A stretch of DNA of 64,000 bases from Chryseobacterium sp. ISL-80 (GTDB lineage Bacteria > Bacillota > Bacilli > Bacillales > Cytobacillaceae), in NCBI GenBank assembly GCA_018613055.1, contig JAGGQZ010000001.1:152348-216347 (forward strand). Reading direction: 5' to 3'. The notes under the pieces were generated by a model. That model worked only from the letters and a program-made list of their open reading frames with translations, was not told the origin of the DNA and ran no database searches. Of the stretch, positions 35,615 to 44,882 are shown in pieces. Position 1 is the stretch's first letter. Every line of letters begins with the position of its first letter. Made by a program: the position numbers and the translations under genes.

Positions 35615-36878
35615 CATGTTATCTCAAGATGAAATTGATGCGCTTCTAAGAGGGACTTCTGATGAGGCGGAAGAAACAGAAAACGTGATTGATGTAGATG
35701 ACTATTTTTCTTTTATGGAGAGAGATGCCCTCGGTGAAATAGGGAATATTTCATTCGGCAGCTCTGCTACAGCATTATCCACTCTGCTGAACCAAAAGGT
35801 TGAAATCAATACACCTACGGTTACAGTTGTGCACAAGTCCAAACTGGAAGATGAATTCCCGGATCCGTATGTGGCGGTCCAAGTGCATTATACAGAGGGA
35901 TTCATCGGCAGCAATATGCTTGTGATCCAGCAAAATGACGCAGCGATCATCGCCGACTTAATGCTGGGCGGCGATGGAATGAATCCAAGGGAACTGCTTG
36001 ATGAAATCCAGCTTAGTGCAGTTCAAGAGGCGATGAACCAGATGATGGGTTCGGCGGCAACCTCAATGTCAACTGTATTTAGCAAGAGGGTCGATATTTC
36101 GCCTCCAAATATCAATCTATTGAATGTGGTTGAAGGGGAAGGAACAGAATCGATTCCTGAAGATGATATTTTAGTTAAGGTATCATTCTCTTTAAAAATT
36201 GGCAGTTTAATTGATTCAAACATCATGCAGCTTTTGCCGGTAACCTTCGCGAAAAGTCTTGTTGATGAATTATTGAATCCAGGGGGATCAGGAGCGGTCC
36301 AGCAGGAAGAGGCTGTGCCTCAAACACCGCAGGCCAACCAGGCTGCCACAGAACAAAACAATCCTTATGAACAAGGGCAGCAGCAAAATACTGTTCAACA
36401 CCAAGGTTTCCAGCAGCCGGAATATCAGCCGCAGCCGGAGCAGGTTTATTATCAGCCTCAGGCACAGCAAAATATCCCGCAAGGATATGGATATAATCCT
36501 CAGCCGATGCAGCAGGGGCCGCAGCATTATGGCGGCAATGTGATGGCCGGAAGCCAGCCGACAGTCCAGCCGGCAGTCTTCTCCAGTTTCGAGAATGTTC
36601 AAGGGCAGCAGGCTGAAACAAAGAACCTGAATATGCTGCTTGATATTCCGTTACAGGTAACTGTGGAGCTGGGAAGGACGAAACGCTCGGTAAAGGACAT
36701 CCTTGAACTAGGTTCCGGATCAATCATTGAATTGGATAAACTGGCAGGCGAGCCTGTCGATATCCTGGTGAACAACCGTTTGATTGCACAAGGGGAAGTA
36801 GTGGTCATCGATGAGAACTTTGGAGTCCGGGTTACAGATATTATCAGCCAGAGCGATCGAATTAAAAAATTGAAATAA
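35601..36878 (+). CDS. fliY: Flagellar motor switch phosphatase FliY
   Basis: About 425 residues. A C-ring protein and CheY-P phosphatase. N-terminal CheY-binding LSQDEIDALLRG, then a CheC phosphatase domain with both active centres (ERDALGEIGNISFGSSATAL and LSAVQEAMNQMMGSAATSM). A Gln/Pro-rich linker of about 95 residues (bases 36300-36590) follows, then the SpoA/FliN-like domain (DIPLQVTVELGRTKRSVKDI). Starts at 35598, 35601 or 35604 are all possible after AGGGGGGAG; the middle one has the best spacing. The linker is longer than I recall for B. subtilis. Confidence 0.95.
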   Translation: MVSDDMLSQDEIDALLRGTSDEAEETENVIDVDDYFSFMERDALGEIGNISFGSSATALSTLLNQKVEINTPTVTVVHKSKLEDEFPDPYVAVQVHYTEGFIGSNMLVIQQNDAAIIADLMLGGDGMNPRELLDEIQLSAVQEAMNQMMGSAATSMSTVFSKRVDISPPNINLLNVVEGEGTESIPEDDILVKVSFSLKIGSLIDSNIMQLLPVTFAKSLVDELLNPGGSGAVQQEEAVPQTPQANQAATEQNNPYEQGQQQNTVQHQGFQQPEYQPQPEQVYYQPQAQQNIPQGYGYNPQPMQQGPQHYGGNVMAGSQPTVQPAVFSSFENVQGQQAETKNLNMLLDIPLQVTVELGRTKRSVKDILELGSGSIIELDKLAGEPVDILVNNRLIAQGEVVVIDENFGVRVTDIISQSDRIKKLK

Positions 36879-36896
36879 TCTACAGGAGGAATTCCA

Positions 36897-37259
36897 ATGG
36901 CGAACAAAATTTTAGTCGTAGACGATGCGGCTTTCATGAGAATGATGATCAAAGATATTTTAACAAAGAATGGGTTTGAGGTGGTTGCTGAAGCTGCTGA
37001 TGGAGCCCAGGCTCTTGAGAAATATAAAGAATTTCAGCCTGACCTCGTCACAATGGATATTACCATGCCGGAAATGGATGGAATCACTTCACTGAAGGAG
37101 ATTAAAAAGATCAATCCAAATGCCAAGGTCATCATGTGTTCAGCAATGGGCCAGCAGGCAATGGTCATTGATGCCATCCAGGCAGGAGCGAAGGATTTCA
37201 TCGTGAAACCTTTTCAGGCAGATCGAGTTATTGAAGCGATTTCCAAAACATTAGGATAA
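36897..37259 (+). CDS. cheY: Chemotaxis response regulator CheY
   Basis: A 120-residue single receiver domain. Acid pocket VVDDAAFMR, phosphorylated Asp54 in DLVTMDITMPEMDG, and Lys in DFIVKPFQADRV. Phosphorylated by CheA and dephosphorylated by FliY and CheC. In Bacillus CheY-P favours counterclockwise rotation. Start ATG after AGGAGGAA. Confidence 0.98.
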   Translation: MANKILVVDDAAFMRMMIKDILTKNGFEVVAEAADGAQALEKYKEFQPDLVTMDITMPEMDGITSLKEIKKINPNAKVIMCSAMGQQAMVIDAIQAGAKDFIVKPFQADRVIEAISKTLG

Positions 37260-37293
37260 TGGACTTATTTATCTATTTTAGAGGGTGCGGCAA

Positions 37294-37959
37294 TTGTTAA
37301 GACTAATCCGAACTGCCTCGGCCATTCTTTTCTTATTAGCTGCTCTGTTCAGTCCTATTGGCTTGACTAATGCAGAGCAGCTGAATAAAAGTGTTCAGGA
37401 TTGCATGAAAAATCCTGATTCTTGTGATGATGGGCAGGCAAAAACTACAGCAAAACAATCAGGTGAAGCACAAGCACAACCACAAGTAGGAGTAAGTTTC
37501 CTGGATTTTGTCAGGATGATCCTTGCTACGGTCTTTGTGGCAGCGTTAATATATTTCCTTCTCAAATTCATCAATAAGAAAAGTATGTCATATAAAAGCT
37601 CACAGCTTGTTGAGAATCTTGGTGGCACAAGCCTTGGAGCCAACAGGTCTGTCCAGATCGTAAAGGCGGGAAACCGGCTTTTGATTGTTGGAGTGGGTGA
37701 AAATATTCAGCTGTTGAGAGAAATAGACGATCCAGAAGAGTACGATCAAGTCATCCAGGAGTATAACAATAAAATGGAACAGCTTATACAGCCAAGCGAT
37801 ATTGTGACAAAGTTGCTTAAAAGAACGAAGAAAGATGGCAGCGATCCACAAAGTTCCAACTTTTCCGCATTGCTTAAAAGTCAGCTGAATGACATGGCGA
37901 GCGGACGAAAGAAGATGCTTGAGGAGATACAAAAGAAAGGGTCAAAGAACGATGAATGA
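37294..37959 (+). CDS. fliO: Flagellar biosynthesis protein FliO (FliZ in Bacillus)
   Basis: About 221 residues; membrane protein that helps assemble the FliP ring of the export gate. A signal peptide (SAILFLLAALFSPIGLTNA, about 10-28) is followed by a short outside loop and a membrane helix (about 71-90), then a cytoplasmic tail. The start is TTG at 37294, six bases from GAGGGTG; GTG at 37285 lies within that site. It overlaps fliP by eight bases. The long charged tail is typical of the Bacillus version, also named FliZ. Confidence 0.88.
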   Translation: MLRLIRTASAILFLLAALFSPIGLTNAEQLNKSVQDCMKNPDSCDDGQAKTTAKQSGEAQAQPQVGVSFLDFVRMILATVFVAALIYFLLKFINKKSMSYKSSQLVENLGGTSLGANRSVQIVKAGNRLLIVGVGENIQLLREIDDPEEYDQVIQEYNNKMEQLIQPSDIVTKLLKRTKKDGSDPQSSNFSALLKSQLNDMASGRKKMLEEIQKKGSKNDE

Positions 37960-38617
37960 GTTCATGGAGTTTTTCAACAGCAGTGATCCAGAAAGTGTAT
38001 CTACATCCGTAAAATTGATGCTCTTGCTGACTGTACTTTCGATTGCGCCTGGCATCTTGATTCTAATGACCAGTTTTACAAGGATCATCATCGTTCTTTC
38101 CTTTGTCAGAACGGCGCTTGCCACTCAGCAAATGCCGCCTAACCAGGTACTGGTTGGCCTTGCGATGTTCCTGTCATTCTTCATCATGGCACCTACTTTC
38201 CAGGAAGTGAATGAACAGGCCCTTACACCGTTATTTAATGAAGAAATCAATCTGGAGCAGGCTTATGATAAGGCATCGATTCCTTTCAAGGAGTTCATGA
38301 GCGCACATACGAGGCAGAAGGACCTGGCATTATTCCTTCAATATGCTAAGGCGGACACCCCTGAATCGGTGCAGGATATTCCGCTGACGGCGCTTGTCCC
38401 GGCTTTTGCGATCAGTGAAATCAAAACGGCATTCCAGATTGGCTTTATGATTTTCATCCCATTCCTGGTGATTGATATGGTAGTAGCGAGTGTCCTGATG
38501 TCAATGGGTATGATGATGCTGCCGCCGGTAATGATTTCTCTGCCATTCAAAATCCTCCTGTTTGTCATGGTGGATGGCTGGTATTTAGTCGTGAAATCAT
38601 TATTACAAAGTTTTTAA
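37952..38617 (+). CDS. fliP: Flagellar type III export gate protein FliP
   Basis: A 221-residue core channel protein of the export gate. Membrane helices with the family motifs MTSFTRIIIVLSFVRTALAT, MPPNQVLVGLAMFLSFFIMA, and VPAFAISEIKTAFQIGFMIF. The ATG at 37952 is inside the end of fliO, giving coupled translation. Longer in-frame starts would add a basic, non-conserved N-terminus. Length equals the B. subtilis protein. Confidence 0.97.
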   Translation: MNEFMEFFNSSDPESVSTSVKLMLLLTVLSIAPGILILMTSFTRIIIVLSFVRTALATQQMPPNQVLVGLAMFLSFFIMAPTFQEVNEQALTPLFNEEINLEQAYDKASIPFKEFMSAHTRQKDLALFLQYAKADTPESVQDIPLTALVPAFAISEIKTAFQIGFMIFIPFLVIDMVVASVLMSMGMMMLPPVMISLPFKILLFVMVDGWYLVVKSLLQSF

Positions 38618-38631
38618 GCAGGTGATTGATA

Positions 38632-38901
38632 ATGACAGCAGAATCGGTAATCTCAATAGCCGAGCGAGGAATATATACAGTTTTAATGATCTCAGGACCG
38701 CTGCTGATTTTGGCGCTTGTAGTGGGCTTGATTGTCAGTATTTTTCAGGCAACCACACAAATACAGGAACAGACGCTGGCTTTCGTTCCGAAAATTGTAG
38801 CTGTTCTCATCGGTGTTATTTTTTTCGGTCCCTGGATGCTCAGCTATATGCTTTCCTATGCAACAGAGATCTTTTCAAATCTTACAAGGTTCGTAGGCTG
38901 A
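38632..38901 (+). CDS. fliQ: Flagellar type III export gate protein FliQ
   Basis: An 89-residue, two-helix gate subunit. VLMISGPLLILALVVGLIVS, IFQATTQIQEQTLAFVPKI, and a second helix VAVLIGVIFFGPWMLSYML. The ATG at 38632 is spaced well from AGGTGAT; an in-frame TTG two codons earlier is too close. It lies 14 bases after fliP and 4 before fliR. Confidence 0.97.
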   Translation: MTAESVISIAERGIYTVLMISGPLLILALVVGLIVSIFQATTQIQEQTLAFVPKIVAVLIGVIFFGPWMLSYMLSYATEIFSNLTRFVG

Positions 38902-38905
38902 TGGG

Positions 38906-39682
38906 ATGCTAGATTTTATTCCATCCTTTCCGGCTTTCCTGCTGATTTTTGTGAGGGTAACATCATTCTTCCTGATGATGCCGTTATTTTCCTATCGGAC
39001 TATCCCGGCAACGCATAAAATAGGCCTTGGTTTCATGCTGGCACTTATCATGTTTTCTGCGATCGGTGCTCCTGAGGTAGCGATTGACAGCGTCTATTTC
39101 ATGTTAGTCATCAAGGAGGCCCTGGTTGGGTTATTCATAGGGTTCATTGCGGCGATGATGATGGCTGCTATCCAGATTGCCGGCGGTTTTATCGACTTCC
39201 AGATGGGGTTTGCGATTGCGAATGTCATCGATCCACAAACAGGCGCACAAAGTCCGTTGATGGGACAATATTTATATACCATTGCCCTTTTGTTTTTACT
39301 GACTGTCAATGGCCATCATTTGCTGATGGATGGAATCTTTTACAGCTATAACTTTATACCGATTGACCAGCTGATGATCCCTTTCGGCAATGAAAACATC
39401 GCGGAATTCGTTATTCTTTCTTTTAATAAGATGTTCATCATTGCCTTCCAGATGTCCCTGCCAGTTGTGGGCACATTGTTTCTGGTGGACGTTGCACTTG
39501 GAATCGTGGCCAGGACTGTGCCGCAGCTGAATATTTTCGTTGTTGGCCTGCCAATTAAAATCGGTGTCAGCTTTTTGGTCCTTATAGCGGTTATGGGTGT
39601 GCTGATCGCAGTTACATCGGATCTTGTTTCGACAACACTCTCGACGATGCGGGGATTGATGGAACTGATCGGGGGAGCTTAA
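38906..39682 (+). CDS. fliR: Flagellar type III export gate protein FliR
   Basis: A 258-residue gate subunit with about six hydrophobic segments. It joins the FliP5Q4R1 channel. Conserved stretches include MPLFSYRTIPATHKIGLGFM, GGFIDFQMGFAIANVIDPQT and FLVDVALGIVARTVPQLNIF. ATG four bases after the fliQ stop, flhB ATG one base after its own stop. Length is normal. Confidence 0.97.
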   Translation: MLDFIPSFPAFLLIFVRVTSFFLMMPLFSYRTIPATHKIGLGFMLALIMFSAIGAPEVAIDSVYFMLVIKEALVGLFIGFIAAMMMAAIQIAGGFIDFQMGFAIANVIDPQTGAQSPLMGQYLYTIALLFLLTVNGHHLLMDGIFYSYNFIPIDQLMIPFGNENIAEFVILSFNKMFIIAFQMSLPVVGTLFLVDVALGIVARTVPQLNIFVVGLPIKIGVSFLVLIAVMGVLIAVTSDLVSTTLSTMRGLMELIGGA

Positions 39683-39683
39683 A

Positions 39684-40769
39684 ATGAACTTTTTGAAATT
39701 GGACCTGCAATTTTTTGCTGGTGAAAAAACAGAAAAAGCGACGCCTAAAAAAAGGCAGGATGCCCGAAAAAAAGGGCAGGTTGCCAAAAGTCAGGATGTC
39801 AATACGGCGATTGTATTGCTTGCCGTATTCCTGTTTTTGATGTTTTTTGGGAAAACAATGGTTGAGAGATTGATTGGGGTTCTCCGCCATGCACTGCAAA
39901 ATTATATGTTCATGGAATTGACCGCAAATAATATAGAATCGATTGTGATTGAAATACTTGGTGAACTTGTCTTTTTCCTCGGCCCGGTGATGGCCGTTGC
40001 CTTGATTGCAGGGGTAGCCGCCAATTATATACAGGTTGGCTTTATGTTTTCCACTGAGGCTATTCAGATGAAACTGGAGAAAATTAATCCGATCAGCGGC
40101 TTTAAAAGGATTTTCTCGATGAGGGCAATTGTCGAGTTACTTAAATCAATTCTTAAGATCACCTTCATTGGAGTCATCGCTTTTTCCGTCCTTTGGCTGA
40201 GGATGGATGAAGTATTGCTGCTGGCCAATAAAAGTGTCGGTGCCGCAATCGCGACAATTGCCGGGCTAACGCTTCAAATGGGGCTTTTTGCTTCCGGAGC
40301 ATTGCTATTTTTGTCATTATTGGACTTTTTGTACCAAAAATATGACTTTGAAAAGGGTATCCGCATGTCAAAGCAAGACTTGAAGGATGAGTATAAGAAT
40401 ATAGAAGGTGACCCGCTCATCAAATCAAAGATCAAGCAGAAGCAAAGAGAGATGGCAATGCGGCGGATGATGCAAGAAGTTCCGAAGGCAGATGTAGTCA
40501 TAACGAACCCGACTCACTACGCCATAGCTTTAAAGTATGACGAAGAGAAGTCCGATGCGCCAGTCGTGGTTGCCAAAGGTGTCGATTTTGTCGCGCAGAA
40601 AATCAAATTGATTGCCAAAGAAAATGAAATCATGACTGTCGAAAATCGTCCGCTTGCCAGGGCTTTATATAGTCAGGCTGAAATCGGGGACGCCATACCT
40701 GAGGAATTTTTCAAGGCCGTGGCCGAGATTCTCGCGTATGTATATCAAACAAAAAATAAAGTGCTGTAA
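39684..40769 (+). CDS. flhB: Flagellar type III export switch protein FlhB
   Basis: A 361-residue gate and substrate-specificity switch. N-terminal region KTEKATPKKRQDARKKGQVA, four membrane helices (about 35-210), then the cytoplasmic domain with the self-cleavage motif NPTH at 275-278, which cuts between N and P. The tail after NPTH (YAIALKYDEEKSDAPVVVAK) is mirrored by the stand-alone YlqH encoded at 11313-11597. Start ATG after GGGGGA. Confidence 0.98.
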   Translation: MNFLKLDLQFFAGEKTEKATPKKRQDARKKGQVAKSQDVNTAIVLLAVFLFLMFFGKTMVERLIGVLRHALQNYMFMELTANNIESIVIEILGELVFFLGPVMAVALIAGVAANYIQVGFMFSTEAIQMKLEKINPISGFKRIFSMRAIVELLKSILKITFIGVIAFSVLWLRMDEVLLLANKSVGAAIATIAGLTLQMGLFASGALLFLSLLDFLYQKYDFEKGIRMSKQDLKDEYKNIEGDPLIKSKIKQKQREMAMRRMMQEVPKADVVITNPTHYAIALKYDEEKSDAPVVVAKGVDFVAQKIKLIAKENEIMTVENRPLARALYSQAEIGDAIPEEFFKAVAEILAYVYQTKNKVL

Positions 40770-40804
40770 TTTTCAAGGTATGCAGTGTTTAGGAGAGAAG
40801 AAAT

Positions 40805-42841
40805 ATGTCCGGAAAAGACCTATCTGTCATATTCGGTGTCATTTTAATAGTTGCGATGTTAATCATTCCTTTCCCATCCTGGCTGTTAAGTATACTGATT
40901 ATGGTCAATATATCAATCGCACTGCTGGTGCTTTTGAACACAATGAATATGACGGAGCCGCTGCAATTTTCTGTTTTTCCTTCATTGCTGTTAATTTTAA
41001 CTTTGTTTCGTCTGGGCCTCAATGTCTCCACAACCCGTTCCATCCTGTCACATGGAGAGGCTGGGGGAGTTGTTGAGGTATTCGGTTCTTTCGTTGTAGG
41101 TGGAAATGTAGTAGTAGGTATGGTTGTTTTCTTCATTTTGGTCATTATCCAATTCATAGTCATCACAAAAGGGTCTGAACGTGTATCAGAGGTTGCTGCG
41201 AGGTTTACACTTGATGCGATGCCCGGTAAACAAATGAGCATCGATGCTGATTTGAACGCAGGGATGATCTCTGAACAACAGGCCCGTGAACGACGCGAAA
41301 AGGTAAGCAGGGAGTCTGATTTCTATGGAGCGATGGACGGAGCCAGCAAGTTTGTTAAAGGGGATGCAATTGCTGGTATCATCATCGTTCTGATTAACCT
41401 GATTTTTGGTATCGTTATCGGTATGACGCAGCAGGGACTGGGGATTGGCGATGCTGCTCAACGGTACTCGCTATTGACAGTGGGAGATGGCATTGTAAGC
41501 CAGATCCCTGCGTTGTTGATTTCAACTGCTACTGGCATTGTCGTCACTAGGGCAGCATCAGATGGGAATTTGGGTTTCGACATAACTTCACAGCTAACTG
41601 CTTACCCAAAGATGCTTTATGTGGCCGGTGGTACAATCTTCATGCTTGGTTTGTTCACACCAATAACAGATTTGCTGACCATTCCGTTAGCCGGGTTATT
41701 AGCTTATGGCGGATATGCTTTCTCCCGTGTAACTGAACCTGATCAACAACAGCTTCAGGAAATGGAAGAGGATATCCAGATGGATGAGATGAAGAGCCCG
41801 GAAAGTGTTGTCAATCTATTGAATGTCGATCCAATAGAGTTCGAATTCGGTTACGGACTGATTCCTCTGGCAGACGCCAACCAGGGTGGAGACCTCCTTG
41901 ACCGGATTGTCATGATCAGAAGGCAGCTTGCCATTGAGCTGGGACTCGTTATCCCTGTCGTCAGGATCCGTGACAATATCCAGCTTCAGCCCAATGAATA
42001 CCGGCTGAAAATCAAAGGCAACGAAATGGCCAGGGGAGAATTGCTTCTGGACCACTATCTCGCCATGAGTCCTGGAATCGAGGATGAATCGATTGAAGGA
42101 ATTGATACGGTTGAACCAAGCTTTGGCTTACCGGCAAAGTGGATTACAGAAGAAATGAAGGAACAGGCTGAAATTTTTGGTTATACCGTCGTTGATCCGC
42201 CTTCAGTCGTATCCACGCACATTACGGAAGTGATCAAAGCAAATGCCCACGAGCTTCTTGGACGACAGGAAACAAAGCAGCTGATCGACCATCTTCGGGA
42301 AAGCTATCCTATACTGGTCGAGGAAGCTACGCCAAATCCATTGTCAGTAGGCGAAATCCAAAAGGTGCTTGGCAAGCTGCTTAGGGAGAATGTCTCAATC
42401 AGGAACCTGCCGATCATCTTTGAAACACTTGCAGATTATGGAAAAGTCACAACTGATACGGATATCCTTGCCGAATATGTACGCCAGGCGCTGGCAAGGC
42501 AAATCACCAACCAGTATTCAAGAAATGGAGAAACACTTAAGGTCATAACATTATCTGGCAGGGTAGAAAAAATGATAGCCGAAGGTGTACAGCAAACCGA
42601 ACATGGAAACTATCTGTCGCTTGATCCAACGGTTTCCCAGGGAATCCTCGAATCAGTTGCAAGTCAGGTGGAGCAGTTGAGCATCATGGAACAGACACCG
42701 ATCATCCTCTGCTCGCCAGCAGTAAGGATGTATGTACGCCAGCTGACGGAAAGATATTTTGCCCAGATCCCTGTATTGTCATATAACGAACTTGAAGCGA
42801 ATGTCGAAGTCCAAAGTGTCGGAGTGGTGAATATAGAATGA
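40805..42841 (+). CDS. flhA: Flagellar type III export protein FlhA
   Basis: A 678-residue export gate ring. About eight N-terminal membrane helices (to about residue 305) with the FHIPEP signature region RLGLNVSTTRSILSHGEAGG, and TKGSERVSEVAARFTLDAMP. The C-terminal half is the cytoplasmic ring that docks FliJ and chaperones (NLLNVDPIEFEFGYGLIPLA). Start ATG after GGAGAGAAG. It overlaps flhF by four bases (ATGA). Confidence 0.98.
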   Translation: MSGKDLSVIFGVILIVAMLIIPFPSWLLSILIMVNISIALLVLLNTMNMTEPLQFSVFPSLLLILTLFRLGLNVSTTRSILSHGEAGGVVEVFGSFVVGGNVVVGMVVFFILVIIQFIVITKGSERVSEVAARFTLDAMPGKQMSIDADLNAGMISEQQARERREKVSRESDFYGAMDGASKFVKGDAIAGIIIVLINLIFGIVIGMTQQGLGIGDAAQRYSLLTVGDGIVSQIPALLISTATGIVVTRAASDGNLGFDITSQLTAYPKMLYVAGGTIFMLGLFTPITDLLTIPLAGLLAYGGYAFSRVTEPDQQQLQEMEEDIQMDEMKSPESVVNLLNVDPIEFEFGYGLIPLADANQGGDLLDRIVMIRRQLAIELGLVIPVVRIRDNIQLQPNEYRLKIKGNEMARGELLLDHYLAMSPGIEDESIEGIDTVEPSFGLPAKWITEEMKEQAEIFGYTVVDPPSVVSTHITEVIKANAHELLGRQETKQLIDHLRESYPILVEEATPNPLSVGEIQKVLGKLLRENVSIRNLPIIFETLADYGKVTTDTDILAEYVRQALARQITNQYSRNGETLKVITLSGRVEKMIAEGVQQTEHGNYLSLDPTVSQGILESVASQVEQLSIMEQTPIILCSPAVRMYVRQLTERYFAQIPVLSYNELEANVEVQSVGVVNIE

Positions 42842-44016
42842 AAGTAAAAAAATATACAGCTTCATCCATGCCCGAAGCAATGAAACAGGTTAGATCCGAG
42901 CTTGGCAGCGATGCCGTGATCCTGAATTCCCGTGTGGTCCAGACAGGAGGATTCATGGGTTTCTTCAAGAAAAACAGCATCGAGGTCATTGCCGCTATTG
43001 ATCCGGACACTGAGATCGCCTCTAAACCGGTAAACTTGGATAAATCCTTGAAATATAATACTTCATCCAAAAAAACAGAAGAACCTAAAGCAGAACAAAC
43101 CTTTTATAAAAAGGGAACGGAACTGACGGCACCATCAATGGCTGACAAAGATTTATTAAAGGAGATATCACAGCTGAAAGACATGCTTAAGTCATCTGGC
43201 AGCACAGAAGGAATTTCACTTCCAGATCCTGTGAGCAGGCACCTTCAGCACTTAAGGGATCAGGATGTGGACCAGTCTATTATTGATGAATTGTCTGGTG
43301 TCATTCTGGAAAAATGGTATTTGAACGGTGCAGCTGCAAGTGAAGGTGAAGTCGCTGAATGGAGTGCTCAAGCCATTCGGCAAAGGTTGAGCGGACTTTC
43401 TTTCGGCGGGGTTTCTTTTACAAAGAAATTCGTCAATGTGATTGGACCGACAGGCGTCGGGAAAACAACTACGCTGGCAAAAATCGCTGCGGAATGTGTA
43501 TTGAAGCATCAAAAGAAGGTAGCTTTTATTACGACGGACACCTATAGGATCGCAGCGATTGAGCAGTTGAAAACATATGCGAAAATCCTAAATGTGCCAA
43601 TCGAGGTCTGCTACAACATGGACGATTACAAGGCAGCGACCGGGAAGTTCGCACAATATGATGTGGTTTTCATTGATACAGCAGGACGGAATTTCAGGAA
43701 TCAAAAATATGTAAATGATTTGAACGATGTCATTGATTTCAGCGAGGAAATGGAAACCTTCCTTGTATTGGCGCTGACTTCAAAACAAAAGGATATGGAG
43801 GAAATACGCAATCAATTTTCACTTATCCATATCGACAAATTCATCTTTACCAAACTTGATGAGACTTCCGTTTACGGTTCAATGCTCAATATGGCGGAAA
43901 AGTTTTCGACCGGTATTGCCTATTTGACCAATGGCCAGGATGTACCTGATGATTTAATCGGGGCCAGTCCGGAAATTACGGCCAATACAATCATTGGAGT
44001 CAACCACTATGAGTGA
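42838..44016 (+). CDS. flhF: SRP-like GTPase FlhF
   Basis: A 392-residue third SRP GTPase, which sets the place and number of flagella. It has a basic N-terminal B region with MKVKKYTASSMPEAMKQVR, a linker, an N domain, then the G domain with P-loop GPTGVGKT (203-210), DTAGRNFRN and TKLDETSVYGS. It overlaps flhA at its start and flhG at its end, so all three are translationally coupled. Length is normal. Confidence 0.97.
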   Translation: MKVKKYTASSMPEAMKQVRSELGSDAVILNSRVVQTGGFMGFFKKNSIEVIAAIDPDTEIASKPVNLDKSLKYNTSSKKTEEPKAEQTFYKKGTELTAPSMADKDLLKEISQLKDMLKSSGSTEGISLPDPVSRHLQHLRDQDVDQSIIDELSGVILEKWYLNGAAASEGEVAEWSAQAIRQRLSGLSFGGVSFTKKFVNVIGPTGVGKTTTLAKIAAECVLKHQKKVAFITTDTYRIAAIEQLKTYAKILNVPIEVCYNMDDYKAATGKFAQYDVVFIDTAGRNFRNQKYVNDLNDVIDFSEEMETFLVLALTSKQKDMEEIRNQFSLIHIDKFIFTKLDETSVYGSMLNMAEKFSTGIAYLTNGQDVPDDLIGASPEITANTIIGVNHYE

Positions 44017-44875
44017 CCAGGCAGAAAAGTTAAGAAACCGGCTCATGACGAATATTCCGATGAATGAAGCAAAGACCCTTGCTGTTGTCAGCGGAAAGGG
44101 AGGGGTAGGGAAATCGAACTTTTCTCTGAACTTCTCGATTTCCCTGGCAAAGCAGGGAAGTCGAGTATTGCTATTTGATCTGGATATCGGAATGGGAAAC
44201 ATCGAGATTTTAATGGGCAAGCATTCTCCTCTGTCGATCGCTGACTTTCTTTCAGGTAAAGCATCAATGGAAGAAGTGATTTTTCAAGGCCCACATGGGG
44301 TTGAATATATATCGGGCGGAACAGGCTTGAGCCAGCTGATCCGGATGGACAGGGAAAGTGTCGAATATTTCACCTCAAGTTTAAGTGATGTATTAAGAAA
44401 ATATGATTATATTATTTTTGATATGGGAGCGGGTTTGAATGAAGAAACTCTCTCAATCCTTCTGTCGGTAAACGAAATTTTCGTGATTACCACAACTGAG
44501 CCGACCTCCTTGATGGATGCCTACGCTACAATGAAATACATCCATCTTGCCGATGCCGGGCTGCCCTTTTATCTTGTCGTCAACAGGGCTGGTACAGTCA
44601 AGGAAGGCAAGGAAACGATGGCCAGGCTTGAGGATGTACTCGTTAAATTTCTGGGCAGGACTCCAATCAAGCTCGGGATTCTGCCGGATGATAAAACGGT
44701 CCAGGAAGCAGTAAAGCGGCAAATTCCTTTTGTGCTGTTCAATGAACGGTCACAAGCGTCAAAGGGAATGGCCCAAATTATCGAAAAATATATCAATAAA
44801 GAGAGCTACAATGCCGAAAAGAGAGATAACAGGAGTTTTACAGCAAGATTGAAGCAATTCCTTTTCGAAAGGTAG
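44009..44875 (+). CDS. flhG: MinD-like ATPase FlhG (YlxH)
   Basis: A 288-residue ParA/MinD-family ATPase that stimulates FlhF and limits flagellar number and pattern. N-terminal FlhF-activating segment (MSDQAEKLRNRLM), deviant Walker A SGKGGVGKSNFSLN, FDLDIGMGNIEILMG and DYIIFDMGAGLNEETL. It lacks the long membrane-targeting helix of MinD but has a basic tail. The ATG at 44009 overlaps the flhF stop; the nearest ribosome site GGAG is 10 bases upstream. Confidence 0.95.
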   Translation: MSDQAEKLRNRLMTNIPMNEAKTLAVVSGKGGVGKSNFSLNFSISLAKQGSRVLLFDLDIGMGNIEILMGKHSPLSIADFLSGKASMEEVIFQGPHGVEYISGGTGLSQLIRMDRESVEYFTSSLSDVLRKYDYIIFDMGAGLNEETLSILLSVNEIFVITTTEPTSLMDAYATMKYIHLADAGLPFYLVVNRAGTVKEGKETMARLEDVLVKFLGRTPIKLGILPDDKTVQEAVKRQIPFVLFNERSQASKGMAQIIEKYINKESYNAEKRDNRSFTARLKQFLFER

Positions 44876-44882
44876 TGGTCGA

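Noticed and set aside
36223-36723. A 166-codon reverse-strand open frame rich in Ala and Pro
   Set aside because: It mirrors the CAG-rich low-complexity linker of fliY; such repeats keep several frames open by chance.
40654-41076. A 140-codon forward frame across flhB-flhA
   Set aside because: Out of frame with both genes, Cys/His/Phe-rich, no start context.
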